The notes under the pieces: generated by a model
What the model was told of the DNA's origin: nothing
The model's database searches: none
Seen by the model: the letters and a program-made list of their open reading frames with translations, nothing else
Assembly (NCBI GenBank): GCA_009760855.2
Contig: WPIO01000026.1
Location: 744,001-808,000 of the forward strand
Reading direction: 5' to 3'
DNA from: Cristatella mucedo
Taxonomy: Eukaryota > Bryozoa > Phylactolaemata > Cristatellidae
Length of the DNA stretch: 64,000 bases
Position numbers and translations under genes: made by a program
Part shown: piece by piece, positions 42,228 to 54,715 of the stretch
How the letters are laid out: the number at the start of each line of letters is the position of its first letter
Numbering within the stretch: position 1 is the stretch's first letter

Positions 42228-42990
42228 TAACAATAATATTAATTTGATATTGCATTTGTTATAGCACCCTCAGATAACTCAAATCTCTTTCTGGGCACTT
42301 TACATTTGCTAAAAAGGAAGCATAATCAAATGTTAAGTGGTAGCATGCTCAATGACAACAAGCATGACATGGTTAGAGGTGACATGCACAGGGTCAGCAT
42401 GCAAATATGGTCAGTGCCAGAATGTCTGTGGCAAGTATGGCAGTATCAGCATGCATAAGCACACAAAAGACGACGAATCACAAGGAGCCACTAAATACTG
42501 TGATAAGTAGATGCGTTTTTAGCTTCTTTTAAAATATCAAGTCAAGGGATGTCGTGATGTCAGTCGGAAGTGAGTTCCCTGCTTGACTGGGAGCCAGTGC
42601 AGGTCGGTGTGGTGTGATCTGGCAACTGCAAAGCTCACGACAGACAAGCCTAGCTGCAGAGTTTAGCACCAGCTGTGAGCGCCTTATTGCACAGGGCGGT
42701 AGACTAGCAAGCAATGAGTTACAGAAGTCAAGATGGGATGTTACAAATGCATGGACCAATTTAGATGTGGTATCCCTGTCTAAGCAAGCCCGAATTTTAG
42801 CAATGTTATGTTGCTGAAAGTAGGCAGACTTGACTGTGGAACTGATGTGATCGTCTAATGAAAGGTCACTTTGGAACAGGACACCTAGATTTCGTGCAGA
42901 TTCAGCAGGATATATGCTGGCAAAGTCAATTTTGAGCATTAGGTTTGCCAGTTTCTGAACTACACTGGGTTGGACTCCAGAGTATTGATG
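42228..42990 (-). mobile_element. CR1/L2-like LINE 3' part
   Basis: Starts at an AATAATATTAAT tract with the tail GCACCCTCAGATAACTC. Minus-strand reading 42529-42939 gives PAESARNLGVLFQSDLSLDD and FVTSHLDFCNSLLASLPPC. An internal deletion removes part of the 3' region near 42578. Confidence 0.8.
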
Positions 42991-42994
42991 TGAA

Positions 42995-44235
42995 TGGGCA
43001 AAGATTGTCCTAGGTACCTCTGAAATATTGGGTACCTCAGGGCTCAGTTCTAGGTCCAGTTCTTTTCACAGTTCATACTCTCCATCTTGCTGATGTGATT
43101 GCCAAGCACAATCTAGGCATTCACTTCTAGGCAGGGTGACTCTCGGTTGTACCTTTGCTTTGATTCCTCCTAGCCTTCGAGCACCTCGAATTCTCTCAAC
43201 TCACTTGCTGCGTGTATTGATGACATCTGCACATGGGTGGCAGCAAATTTTCTTAAACTAAACGATGATACAACTAACTTAATAATTATGAGCAAACCCA
43301 GCGTGATTCAAAAATTGGAAAGGCTGACCCTCAAAATTGGCTCTGCCAGCATATCTCCTTTTAAATCAGCTCGAAATCTAGGTGTCATGTTCCAAAGTGA
43401 CCTGTCGTTAGACGAAACATATCAGCTCCACAATCAAATGTGCCTACTTTCGGCTACATAACATTGCTAAAATTTGGGCTTGTTTAGATATGGATACCAC
43501 GTCCAAGTTGGTCCATGCTTTTGTGACATCTCGTCTTGACTTCTTTACCTCACAGCTTGCTGGCCTGCCCGCATGTGCAATCAGGCGATTACAGCTGGGG
43601 CAAAACTCCACAGCTAGGCTTGTCTGTCGTGAGCATCACAGTTGCCACATCACACCACTTCTCGACGACCTGCACTGGCTCCCAGTCAAGCAACGCATCG
43701 ACTTCAAGGTTTTGTCGCTCACTTTTAGGTCACTTCATTCTTTGGCTCCAGCCTGTCTCTCAGATCCACTCCCCCACCAGGCCAAGCATAGTACCACCGC
43801 TTTTCGGAATCCAAAGTTTACCAATACCTCGTACAAACCTCAAATCCTTTGGAGACCGTGCATTTAGTTAGTATGCTCCCAAAGCCTGGAACTTCCTCCC
43901 GACTTGCGTCAGAACATCCTCTGACTTGACCATATTTACAAAGAACTTTAAAACACCTATTTAGGACAGCCTTGAGTGGGTCCCTGTGATTCGTCCTTGA
44001 TGTACTTATGTGTGCTGACACTGTGCATGCTGCCACTAACCCCACTTAAATGCTGACCGTATGCGTGTCACCCCTAACTATGTTATTCATGTTGAATATC
44101 AAGCATGATATTACTAACCATTCAATTGCGTTTTCCTTTGCAGCAAATGTAAAGCACCTAGGAAGAGATTGAGTTCTCTGAGGGTGCTTTATCAAGTGCA
44201 TTATTATTATTATTATTAATATTATTATTATGCCT
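42995..44235 (+). mobile_element. CR1/L2-like LINE 3' half, plus strand
   Basis: Contains the palm motif [11 protein letters not shown] (about 43040), SARNLGVMFQSDLSLDE (about 43368), TSRLDFFTSQLAGLPAC and DDLHWLPVKQRIDFKVLS in two frames (43490-43867). It ends with AGCACCTAGGAAGAGATTGA, GGGTGCTTTATCAAGTGCA and (TTA)n to 44231. It abuts the oppositely oriented copy at 42228 head to head. The cleanest 3' end of the family here. Confidence 0.85.
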
Positions 44236-44789
44236 GCTCTCGGTCACTGCATTGCAATTAACCGCAAAGGTCCCTGTCAATACAGCAATCTTCTGCAATC
44301 CCTCGAAAATTGACTGCACCTAGGCTGTGCAAAGCTAAAGTACGCATTAGGTATTATTACATCACACTTTTTAAAGTGCCAAGGTATACCTAATGTAACA
44401 TGCTTAACATAAAATGCTCCTTTGTCCGACTGACTAAGCCCCTAATGGGTTCGCAGTGACCTGCAAACCGAAAGTTCACACCCTGGAAACTTATGACCTG
44501 CAAACTGAAAGTTTGCACCCCTGGAAACTTTCTCCTCATCCCTCAGGTAGAGTATGATAACTAAATGTCCAAATCATTTCCACCTTAACATCATTAGAGC
44601 TGTGTGAGCCTGAAGCTTTACTAGTTAATGTAGCTCCTTGCCCTACTGCTGATGTTTTAGTGCTCACTGCTACTCTCATGCTCACCACACCTGGCCGTGG
44701 AGGTGGTGACGTTTTTCTAGCTAACCACAAGGTCTCTCTCACCTGGTCGGATCACTTGACCCATACCCTTGGTCTCGCGACTTGAGTTG
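44236..44789. other. Unassigned host sequence
   Basis: A ~36-bp unit (CCTGCAAACCGAAAGTT..., CCTGGAAACTT) is doubled at about 44459-44530. No gene seen. Confidence 0.45.
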
Positions 44790-47570
44790 AATGTTTACAC
44801 TTACAACCGATAGATTTCCCAGGCCGTTGCCGTCGATTCCCCGCACATTGCCCTCGTATGTACGTTCAAGATTGGTTGATAGGATGGGGTTGCACTTTTA
44901 ATATAGTACACTGTTACCCAAGAAAAATTTGATCGCCCACCAGCTTTGTTTGTAATTGTAACAGACAATCACAGATTGCTGTATTGTCTCGTGCATTTGC
45001 CGTCGATTGCCATGGATTGCCCAAGGTTGAACGCGATAAAGGACAGCATGTGCGCCCATACTGAGCGTTATGTGGCAGGATAATTGCAAATTCAAACAGC
45101 CTATTTCCAGCAAATTTTAACCAGATTGCTGTAGAGACTGGGCCATCGCCATCGACTCCCCTCGAGTGTACCTTTGTCGATTGTATAAAAGGATCCAGCT
45201 GCACTTGTAATGCAGTGTATTGCAATACACAAGAAAAGTTGGAGCTTGTCTCAGCAACTGTTGGTCCATTTGTAACTGGCCGTTATGGATTGGCGTTTTC
45301 CCCGGGCCATTGCCGTCGATTGCCGTGCGTTGCCGTCGATTGAACCTGAACAGTGGATGAAAATTATGCACGCACACAGATACATGTTATGTGGAATGGG
45401 AGTTGCAGTTTATTGCAGCTAATCTTGTCAATTTTTCACGGATTTCGCTCTCGGCCCCAACCATCACTGTTGATTGCCTTGCATTGCTGACAGTTAACAA
45501 ACAAAGCATCTTGAAAATTCCAGTTTTACTTTTGGACGCAGCAGAATGTTATATGTAATGACAATTGAAGCTTCCGAGCTGCGAATTTCTCTTCAATTGG
45601 CCGGGAATTGGGGTATTGGCCCAGGACATTGCTGTTGATTGCCGTTCATTGCTCGCGATTGTACGTGCGCGATTGGTTGAAAGGATTTGATTGCACTTTC
45701 AACACAGTGGGCTGTGACAGGTAAGATATATTTGATCTTGGCCCAGTCAGTTTCCAGTAATTTTCGATGGACCATAATGGATTGCTGTATTTGCCCGTGC
45801 CATTGCCGTCGATTGCCATGCATTGCCCAAGATTGAACGGTGAGCGCTGGTCGAAAGGGTTGGAAGTATGTGCTCGAGCAGTGAGATGTTACGTAGAATG
45901 AGAATTGGAGCTTGGTGCAGCAGATTTCTCGTCGATGTGCCACGGATTTTGGTATTGGTCCTTGCCATTGCTGTCGATTGCCGTGCATTGTTGACAATTA
46001 ACGTACAAAATAGCTTGAACGTCCTACGATTTCACTATTAGCACGAAGAAATGTGAAATGCGATGACAATCGGCACTTCGTGCAGCCAATTTAGTGTCAA
46101 CATGCCAAGAATTGTAGTGGATTGCTGCTTCGAGCCGAGCCGTTGCTGTAGATTGCCATGCATTGCCTGAGATTGCACGAGAGCAATTTAAAAAAATGAT
46201 GTGGTTGACTTGAACCAGTGTGCTTTGTAATATGCATTACAAATTGGAGCATTGCAAAACCGATTTCGGGGCATTTTGCATCAGATTGCTGTAAATTGAG
46301 GTATTGGCCGGGGCCATTGCAGTCGATTGCAGTGCATTGGTGCCGAATGATCGAGGCGATTGTAGTGAAATTATGGGATTACACAATAACCAAAAAAATA
46401 GAGCAAAGTGCACTCACCATTAGAGCTATAAGTGTACATATTCTGGTCGTTATTCGCCGGGTTGCCATACATTTTCGTACTGGCCCGGGCAGTTGCAGTC
46501 GATTGCAGTGCACTGCTGCAGAATGATCGAGACAATTACAGTGAAGTTATGCGAGTACACAATAACCAAAGAGTAGAACAGAGTGTAATCATAACTAGGG
46601 CTTCTAGTGTGCGTGTTTTATTTAGTCCTCGTCGCTGGGTGGCGGATTGCAGCCAAGTTCGGTGGATTGAGGTGGATTGTTGTGTGGGACTGGGTCGTTG
46701 CAGTCGATTGCAATGCATTGTGTGAGAACGCCTGTGCATAAGGGAGCAAAATTTGGTAGGTGCACTTTGAACTGAGTCTAGTCCTATATGCAATATCAAT
46801 TAGAGCTTTGCGATGGCAGTGTGAGGATGTTTTGCAGCTGAATGGAGTGGATTTCGGTAGTTTTCCAGGTCATTTCAGGCGATTAGCTCCCATTGCCACA
46901 GTGCAACGTTGCACATTTTTTTTATTCCACGTGGTTGTGCACACAGCACGGTGCACTTTAATATGAAATACAAACTGGAGCTCGGCGCAATGTATTTTGA
47001 TTTTTTATGCAGTGGATTCGGTGGATTGTGGTATTGGCCCGGGCTACTGCAGTCGATTGCAGCGCATTGCACGAGAATGGCCGTGTCAATGCAAGTAAAA
47101 TTTCTTTAATGCTATTGTCGCACAGTGTGCTGTCATATGCAATCAAAAAATGAGCTTTTCTATCAGGATTTCTTTCGTTTCGTGGTGGAATGCAGTGGAT
47201 TGCGGTGGATTACGGTATCGGCCTGGGCCACTGCAATCTTATTTCAGTGGACTTCGTGAGAACGCTTGAGCAGAATCATGGGAAATTTTCTAGGTACATT
47301 GTTTGTGGCATAATTTGATATTCCAAACTTTTTGGAGCTGTTTGCAGCTGATTTGTGGTGGGTTTGACGGGAACTAGAATAGATTTCGGTACAGGCGTCT
47401 GGTGTCAAAGCTAATTCACACAAGTGTGCTTGCACGCAGCGACATGAGATTTGGTGGACAGATAAATTCGAACGTGTACTACAATATCAGTGCAAAATTT
47501 GAGCCCGGCAACACTTACGTCTGGTTGTTGTTAGCCTAATTCGAGTGGGTTGAGGTGGATTGTGGTAATT
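44790..47570 (+). repeat. Diverged ~170-180-bp satellite array
   Basis: A core like GCCATTGCCGTCGATTGCCG followed by TGCATTGC recurs at about 44823, 44993, 45144, 45301, 45455, 45620, 45795, 45957, 46131, 46306, 46481, 46684, 46858, 47036 and 47218, mostly 150-205 bases apart and longer towards the right. Between cores a second conserved block (AATTGGAGCTT with a following GCAGC) recurs. About fifteen monomers, all diverged from one another. No gene within. Confidence 0.75.
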
Positions 47571-47574
47571 CGTC

Positions 47575-48260
47575 GAAACCCGCACCAAGCACAGATCCCT
47601 GAGGTACCCCATATTTCAGTTTGTGAAAGTAGACTTGAACGTGAAGCTGATATATCAAGCTCATCTAGTGACAAGTCATTCTGGTAAAGGGCTTCCAGAT
47701 TCCGGGCAGAGGCTACCAAGAAATTCTGTATGCTGGTAGAGCCGATTTAGACAGTCAGGACTTTGCAGTAACCGAGTAACGCTTGCTTTGCCCACAATCT
47801 GAGAGAGTTTTCGACAATCCGAGTGCGAATGTCGGCAATGCATGCTGTTCGAGAGCTGAAAGTTTAGCTTGGTTTAAAGCAAAGAAGAATCAAGGCGAAA
47901 GTAGAGCAGCATATCGTTTGCGTAAAAAAGGAAAGCCTAGATTAGGCTTGGCAATTACGTCGGCAAGAGGGAGTGTATACACTGTGAAAAGGAGAAGACC
48001 TATTCGGATCCCTGTGGCAACCCTTACACCAAACGCTCGCAGGATGATTGTTTTCTATTGACATCTACTCTCATAATTCTCTCACCCTGATAAAGACCTA
48101 AACCACTGCAACACTGCCTGTAAGTCCCAGGCGACAGTTGCTCATGAAGGATTCGGTTATCGATGGTATCAAGAGCTTTCGAGAGATCGGCAGACCTAGC
48201 AGAGACTGCCCAAGTCAGCATTCCTGAGCAAGTCGGAGTGCTGACTCTGTTCAGAGATTT
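47575..48260 (-). mobile_element. Diverged LINE fragment, RT region
   Basis: Minus-strand counterparts of the LINE are recognisable: the ...GTACCCCATATTTCAG... segment, CAAGTCATTCTGGTAAAGGG and the ...GCAATTACGTCGGCAAGAGG... segment. More diverged than the main family; probably a separate subfamily. No 3' tail. Confidence 0.6.
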
Positions 48261-48341
48261 GCATGGAAACCAGATTTACAATGTTAGTTTGGCAGGGCAG
48301 CAGTAAATCGAGGCACCTTACAAGAAGAGCAGTAGGTGCCG

Positions 48342-48496
48342 CCCTGGTTTGGCTCATTGGTTAAGGCGCTCACCTCGACCAAGGTCAAAGTGAATGCATT
48401 TAACGACCGAGGTCGTGAGCTCGAGCCCCATGGCACATGTGAAGCGCCTGAATAGGGATTAAGTTCTCTTAGGACACTATACAAATGAACTAGAAT
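48342..48496 (+). repeat. SINE family A, full copy
   Basis: Head TGGTTTGGCTCATTGGTTAA, B-box GAGCTCGAGCCCC, then GAAGCGCCTGAATAGGGATT, AGTTCTCTTAGGACACTAT and an A/ATA-rich tail (48497-48515). Confidence 0.8.
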
Positions 48497-48615
48497 AAAA
48501 AAAAAAATAATAATAGGTATGGGGCCTGGATGGCTTTATAGTCTTCTTAGACTTGGAAATCAGGGCAGCAAGGATCGGCTTGCGAGTGGACATTGACAAA
48601 GAGCAAATAAATAAT

Positions 48616-48717
48616 ATTTGCAATTGGTAATAAAGGATCGACCACTTAAGGATCCGAACCCACGACCTTGGTCGTCAAGAGCCTTACCTCCTGGGCTGTC
48701 ATGGACCTCAAAGTACG
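48616..48717 (-). repeat. SINE family B, truncated reversed copy
   Basis: AAAGGATCGACCACTTAAGG, then CCGAACCCACGACCTTGG and CCTGGGCTGTCATGG, the reverse of the family B head. Confidence 0.65.
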
Positions 48718-48738
48718 TAGGACGAAGACTACTGGTGA

Positions 48739-48915
48739 GCCGTGATGGCCCACTAGGAAAGGCGGCTGCTTTTCACGATCTCGGTCCCGATGTCGTGGGT
48801 TCGAATCCTTCGGTGGGCGATCCTTGATCGCCACTGCAAGCCGTGGTGATAGCCGTAAAGGCTCTTCTGTCGCTTTACAAAAGAGGCTGTTAAATCAGCT
48901 AGTATTTAATTTATC
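48739..48915 (+). repeat. SINE family B, full copy
   Basis: tRNA-like head (GATGGCCCACTAGGAAAGG ... GTGGGTTCGAATCC), then GCGATCCTTGATCGCCACTG, GTGATAGCCGTAAAGGCTCT and AAGAGGCTGTTAAATCAGCT. Confidence 0.8.
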
Positions 48916-49384
48916 TTTTAATTTACTCGAAGGGTATCACACTTGGAATTGACTCTTGTGATTTTGCCATTAGCTGAGGTGCTTATGTTCTTTTCTCCCC
49001 TATTTTTGGTCTAAACCTTTCGACTGGCTCAGTTCTGCCTATTAGCCACCTGAGTGACCAGGCAGGCAGGTTGCACACACACACCTGCTGGTTTATGGTC
49101 GGTTGTCTACTGCTAGCTATTTATACGCCTGCAGGCTGTCTGCTCTGCTGGCACTGTCTCCTGCTCCTATGCAAAAGCACAGGGGGCCTGGGCTGTGGTC
49201 ACTTTGAGCTACTGCACGAGGTCCGTGAGTAGCCTAGCTACGTTTTGTTATGGCTGTAGCTTGCCATGGCTGTGACGGCTCGGCCAACGACAGCCGAAGT
49301 CTGATGCAAAAAAGGTGGTAACTTGCCGTGTGCTGGATCGAGTTGGCAGGAAACGAGCACCCAGTGCGATCTGCCCAGAAATGC
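48916..49384. other. Unassigned host sequence
   Basis: No gene or repeat family recognised. Confidence 0.4.
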
Positions 49385-49521
49385 TTGTATAGCGCTCTAA
49401 GAGAATCTCTATTCAGGCTTTTCACAAATGCCATGGGACTCGAGCCCACTGCCTCGATTATCAACTACATTTAACTTGACCTTGGTCGGGGCAAGCACCT
49501 TAACCACTGGCCCAAACCGGC
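49385..49521 (-). repeat. SINE family A, reversed copy
   Basis: TGTATAGCGCTCTAAGAGAA, CTATTCAGGC, GGGACTCGAGCCCACTGCC and CACTGGCCCAAACC are the reverse of the family A order. Confidence 0.8.
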
Positions 49522-50699
49522 ACAGATTGCTGCTTGTCTGCTCGCTGCTTGTCTGGGCCCTACTAGTTTTGGTGCTGCTTGTCTGTGTGCATGAAGTCAC
49601 GAGCATCACTCTTGATGCGCTTATTGAGCTAGACATGAGCTGTTCAAAAGAATAACTTCGCGGGTGGGGCTGCTTTAGAGCAGTCGTTTGCTGGTTGCAC
49701 CAGACAGGTAGCAGCAACATTTCAGGGCTGTGGCATCTAGAGAGCCTGCGAATCAGACGAGGTGCTTATATTTCGAGCTTTACTAATCGATTTTCCGAGG
49801 CAGCTTGCCGACGGCAAGTGATAAATGTGTGTGTTCCTCGGAAAGTAACCGTGTGTGTTTCACCCGACACATACGACATGCAGGTACAGGCTTTACCCCG
49901 ACGAAGTGCGTTGATAACACTCGTCCGAGCTTCGTATGCTGCTAGCTGTTGTGTGCCCGCTGGCCGTGTGACGTCGGCTTGCTATCTCGGATTTTCATAC
50001 GGCCATCAGAGTTCTTAGAAAGCCAACGAGCTTTATCTAGGGGTTCAGGGGCAGTTCTGTCGTCGTGGGCCGTTGTTTCTCTCAGCCCACGTCCCAGATA
50101 TCGCATCCTTTGAATATGGCAGCCCTGCTAGGTTTGTGCTGTGATGTTCACTCTGACAGTATAACGTCAGCAACTTTTAGTGTGCTGAGCCTAAAAGACC
50201 TCTTGAGCTCTACACCATGGTAGTCACCACATCGGTCAATATGAGTCAATTCCAGAAACAGTGACCGTACGAGCATGCAAGTTTTATGGTTGGCATGTTC
50301 ATCCTGCCATGCCTAAGTTCTCCCAGGCCTATGTTTACTCATTACAAGTGTAAGCTCGTTTGTGTGCAGAGTGGAAATACCAGGAATCCTGTCATTCTGT
50401 TAGTGTTTCAATGAAGTTGCATTAGTAGCACACTTACCCGTGAAGGTAGGTGATTGCACTGAGTTTGGTTTGCCACGTGTCTATTCTTTGGGCGTATAGT
50501 CATTGCCGACTATTTCACATTACAAGCAAACCATACTCAAAAACAGACCCACGATCATGTTCGTGCTTCATTCGTCAGCAATGCTACCCAGTAGGTGACT
50601 GATTGGTGTGTCCCCCCCACCACCCCTGCTGTTCGTCACCTGCTAGCAATAAGTTCTACTGGATCTGTCGGTAGCATTAGTAACCATTGATCCCCAAAT
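49522..50699. other. Unassigned host sequence
   Basis: The plus frame 49695-50018 (107 codons) has no recognised domain. No other feature supported. Confidence 0.35.
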
Positions 50700-52130
50700 C
50701 CACTAGGAATGCTTATCGTGTTGGATTGCACTGCGCTGGTACTATTTACATCTTATTGTGAGATGTCCCAGCGTAGATTCAAGCACCTACTGGCCATCTT
50801 AGAGCCTTCGAAGGACAGGGTTTGCGTGGAATCTCGTCTAAGGAATCCCTTCATTTCGCACCACCCTCTTTCGCTTGCCGGCATTACCTCCAAGACAACC
50901 TTGCCTTCTGCTGCTGTGCAGATGACACTCAGGTATACCTGCGTTTTAAACCATCATCCAGTTAGTACCTCGGGCTCTCGCTCAACTTCATCTCAGAAAA
51001 GAGTTTCCAATTTATTATTTGCTCTCTGATAACAGCTGCAGCTCTTAAATGGAATGATAAGACCAACCTGATGGCATTCTATCATCGACTCACTTGCAAG
51101 ATGTATTGCCTACATATGCTCTTGGATGGCTGCAAAATTGCTTGATAATTCTACAACCAATTCAAGAGCTATAGGAAAAGCCAGCGTCACTCGGAAACTG
51201 GAAAGTTGCCGCCGCCCCCCAAAATTGGTACAGCCAACATTTCTCTTATATTGGCATAGAGAAATCTGAATGTCCAGTTCTTGAATGATCATCTCTAGAT
51301 GACCACATCAGGTCTGCAGTCAGGTATGACAACATCTAGCTAAGCAGTATTGCAAATCATTCATGATTAAATGAGGTACTGTAAGAGTAATTTGAAAATA
51401 TAGAGGAAAGGGAAAGGCTGTCTGCTGGAGAGCTGGGTGCTGAATCTTTTTACATCTAGCCGTACGCCCCGCCCCGTACGCCCCGTGCACCGATTTTTCT
51501 GACAAAACATTCGGCCTCGAGCAACAGCAGACCTGAAATGGCTGCTGTTCCTGGTCAGTAAGCTTGGCCATGCATTTCTGACATTTCGCCTGAATTTTTT
51601 GGCTCTCTTCCTGTAAATCTTCCTCTCTATGCTGTAAGACGCTTATTGTTGGTGCACAACTTTGTCGCCAGGCTTGTCTGTCGTGAGCATCAAAGCTGCT
51701 ACATTGGGTAGGTTCTGAGCCAGCTGCATGGACTCCCCATTAAGGTGCCTAACAACTTCCGGGTCCTGTCATGTACTCTTTCCCGTTGTACTATAAATGA
51801 TCCCATGGCTCGGGTAGCTCATCTCTACTCTAACCAATCTTGACTTCTTCGGCAACAATGCCTTCAGTTCTTGTGCTTCTACAATGTAAAATTTGCTACC
51901 GAAAACTATTTCACCATCCCCTGACATGGTGACATTCAAAGCAAAACGAAAACGTTTCCTGTGCGCCTTACCATTTGTTACTTCCCGGCAAATCCCTTTT
52001 TCTGTGCTTATATGTGACAGAGTTATGCTGTTGTCACTAGTTAGTTAGTATGCATCTAATTCATCTTATTTGAAGTACCTAGGTATTGTATTAGTTTTTC
52101 TTAAGGTACAGTGCAAAAGGCTTTATTATT
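50700..52130 (+). mobile_element. Diverged LINE, RT half, heavily broken
   Basis: CADDTQVYLRFKP near 50918 is the RT YADD box with the first residue changed. Later pieces include CARLVCREH-type GCTTGTCTGTCGTGAGCATC (about 51676) and ...LHGLPIKVPNNFRVLS (about 51727). It ends near TTATTATTATTATAA (about 52124). Strongly diverged from the main family. Confidence 0.65.
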
Positions 52131-52182
52131 ATTATTATAAATTGTATTGTACTTGTTGCCAAACAAAGTTGGACAGCACGGG

Positions 52183-52340
52183 TCTTAGCCCTCGGTTAAG
52201 GTTTTTGCTCTTCACGATCCAGGTCATGGTTTTGAGTTCTGCAGTGGGGGGTACTTGATGATAGCTCTAAGTGGTGGTGATAGCCGTTAAGGCTCTTCTG
52301 CCACAATATAAATAGGGCTGTTTAATCACCTAACTTTGGT
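52183..52340 (+). repeat. SINE family B copy
   Basis: GTCTTAGCCCTCGGTTAAGG head, decayed B-box GGTTTTGAGTTC, then GTGATAGCCGTTAAGGCTCT and TAGGGCTGTTTAATCACCTA. Confidence 0.75.
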
Positions 52341-52995
52341 GTAGCCACTTCAGTGATGAGCTAAAATGACATGCGTGAGTCACCTGATGATCATAGCCGT
52401 GCTGTTGCTCTTGTGGCAGAGATGGCTACCAACACCGATTTTCCTCTGAGATAGTGGTATCAAATCGGCCGACATCGGGTAGTTTCCACTGATTCGTCCG
52501 TGCAAACATGCCTAACCGTCCGGTCCATTTGCCGATCAGCCCTCTGATACTTTGAAGGGTGCAGGTAAAATGTATATCGCCGTATACAGGAAACCTCTGC
52601 ACATTTGGCTGTACTGTTGATTCACAGTGTACACCAGCACTTTGTAGATGCTTAGCCCCTGCAATGCATTGAGAATTGTAACTTGAAGCTGGAGCCAACC
52701 GATTGGATCCTGCTGCCTCTCCTCCTTGCCCTCTGCAGTTTTACCTGTTGCTGCATGCCTTATGATATTGCTGACCAACATTTTTAAAGTCAAGTCTGTT
52801 TTCAAGCATTTGTTTCTTGTGCTTCCATCTACGGGGTAGGTGCCCACGACACGACGGCCGACCGCCTTTGGGTCCTGCTGGTATCCTCTGCCATTTGACA
52901 ACTAAGGTAGCTAATAGCTCAAGTGGCTGCCCAGGGTTAGGTTTAACCACGATCTAGTGCGTGGTTATTCTACGTTATGAGCTTTCGCCAGTGAG
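52341..52995. other. Unassigned host sequence
   Basis: The minus frame 52536-52901 (121 codons) has no recognised domain. Confidence 0.35.
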
Positions 52996-53003
52996 TGGGC
53001 GTG

Positions 53004-53060
<57 letters not shown>

Positions 53061-53232
53061 CACTATCTTACAAATATATCAAGTCCTCATCCATGCATAG
53101 TTGCAACCGCGATGTCAGCAACGTTAACCTGTTGATAATTGCTGTATATATATGTATATATATATACAGTGTATATATGTATATATATATATATATATAT
53201 ATACGGTGTATATATGTATATATATATATACA
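52996..53232 (+). repeat. (CA)n and (TA)n microsatellites
   Basis: A (CA)n tract at about 53005-53057 is followed, after unique sequence, by TATATGTATATATA tracts at about 53142-53232. Confidence 0.9.
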
Positions 53233-53692
53233 CCCAAATGCAAAAGTCTTGTTCCACCCCGTATGGTGACGTCCACCTGGTGCCTGCAGACTGCTTTCAA
53301 CGTAGCATACAGACAGAATAAGTCAATGATTTATGCGCACAATGTCATGCATACATATTTAATGTCTCACTTAAGTAAAAATGTTGTTGATGAGGGGTAT
53401 AAATTAATATGAGGTCGGTCCTTTGCGGTTACAAATGACCTCTTTAATGCACAGCGGCATACAGGCCTCTGGCTTAATATTTTGCTAATGGTACTGCAGC
53501 CTGCTATCAGCATTTGTAAACTGCCTTGAGAGATTTAGTTTTCAGAGGATGCTATTGTCATATTATAAACAGTATTATTCTGATGTTGCTCCCCGGAGGA
53601 GGTCAGTGTTCTGTATGCCACCCTCAAGTTCTCTTTGTAGTCCATTATTCACCCTTGTTTGTGCTCCCCCAAACTGCTTGGGGTGGCCTATT
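53233..53692. other. Unassigned host sequence
   Basis: No gene or repeat family recognised. Confidence 0.4.
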
Positions 53693-54261
53693 GGGGGGTA
53701 CAGACATCTCCCCCCCCTGGACGTCCCCCCCCCCCCCGACATCCCCCTCCGGACGTTTTCCCACGGACAGTTCCCCTTCTGGGGTAGGACATTTCCCCTG
53801 GTTAGGGTTTAGCATTTAGGGTTTAGGGCTTTAAGGCTTCAGAGTTTAGGGTTTTAGGGCTTAGTGTTTAGGTTTTAGGTTTATGGGCTGGCACATCCGC
53901 TGCCTAAATCCACCCTTGCTCATTATCCGCGCTTTAATTAGTGCGTATTAGGGCATAACTAGTTCTCTTGAGGTCCAGTTATACTCAGTAGACCTCTGAG
54001 GCTTGCGCTCATTTGCAGGAACACGGGGCATGCCGTAGCCAGAGCCAGCTTTGACGGGTATGAACACGTGCCTGGCGGTGTCGAACGGGACCAAACTTCC
54101 GCAGGACCAAACTGTATAGCTAGCCTCTGCTGCAGCCTCTGCAACAGCTGTCGCCGCTCGCTCTATTAGAAACCATCCTTCCAATCCATCCATTCCTCTA
54201 ATTATACTGAGTTGATTTTATTTTAATAGAGCATGAACTTAATTTAATTATGTATATTTAT

Positions 54262-54293
<32 letters not shown>

Positions 54294-54433
54294 CTTTATT
54301 CTTAGTTAGAAATTCATCGACATAGGGGGAGATGTCCAACCCCGGGTGAGAAATGTTTGAGGGAAATGTCCTAGGGGTCCACGGGGGGGGGGGGGGGGGG
54401 GTGAACGTCCAGGGGGGAATGTCATACAACCCC
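53693..54433. repeat. Candidate inverted-repeat element with C/G-rich ends
   Basis: The left end (GACATCTCCCCCCCCTGGAC then GTCCCCCC) and the reverse complement of the right end (GACATTCCCCCCTGGACGTT then CACCCCCC) correspond over roughly 45 bases. Inside are TTTAGGG-like repeats (53800-53890), a minus frame 53948-54193 reading TARHVFIPVKAGSGYGMPRV, and a (CA)n tract at about 54262-54289. It could be a MITE-like element carrying captured sequence. No target-site duplication was identified. Confidence 0.45.
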
Positions 54434-54715
54434 TAGTGGTTAGTGTTTGGCTTCTGGATTATAAATTTTGAGTTTGAAACCAGTTGGCAGCCGAGTTCGA
54501 ATTCAGCTGGCTTGTGGATTTTTGCTCATTAATTGATATATCTACCATAGCTGGGAGGGCAATTGGAATTCTATAATAAGGCATTACAAGAACTTGGAAA
54601 TTGCTCCAGCAGTGCTATCACATGGCAGAAAGTCTGCCACAAGTCACATTTACCAGAAAAGCTGCAGGAATGAATGCCTTGAGCTTGCTCTGGCACGGTG
54701 TCTCACTTTTGGAGC

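Noticed and set aside
44790-47570. A CRISPR-like array
   Set aside because: Repeat units are ~175 bases, mutually diverged and without unique equal-length spacers, in an animal genome.
53800-53890. A telomere at 53.8 kb
   Set aside because: The TTTAGGG-like units are few, irregular and internal, with normal repeats on both sides.
53948-54193. A conserved host exon inside the C-rich inverted-repeat element
   Set aside because: The reading looks protein-like over about 50 residues, but I recognise no family and see no clear splice sites, so it is mentioned only within the repeat entry.
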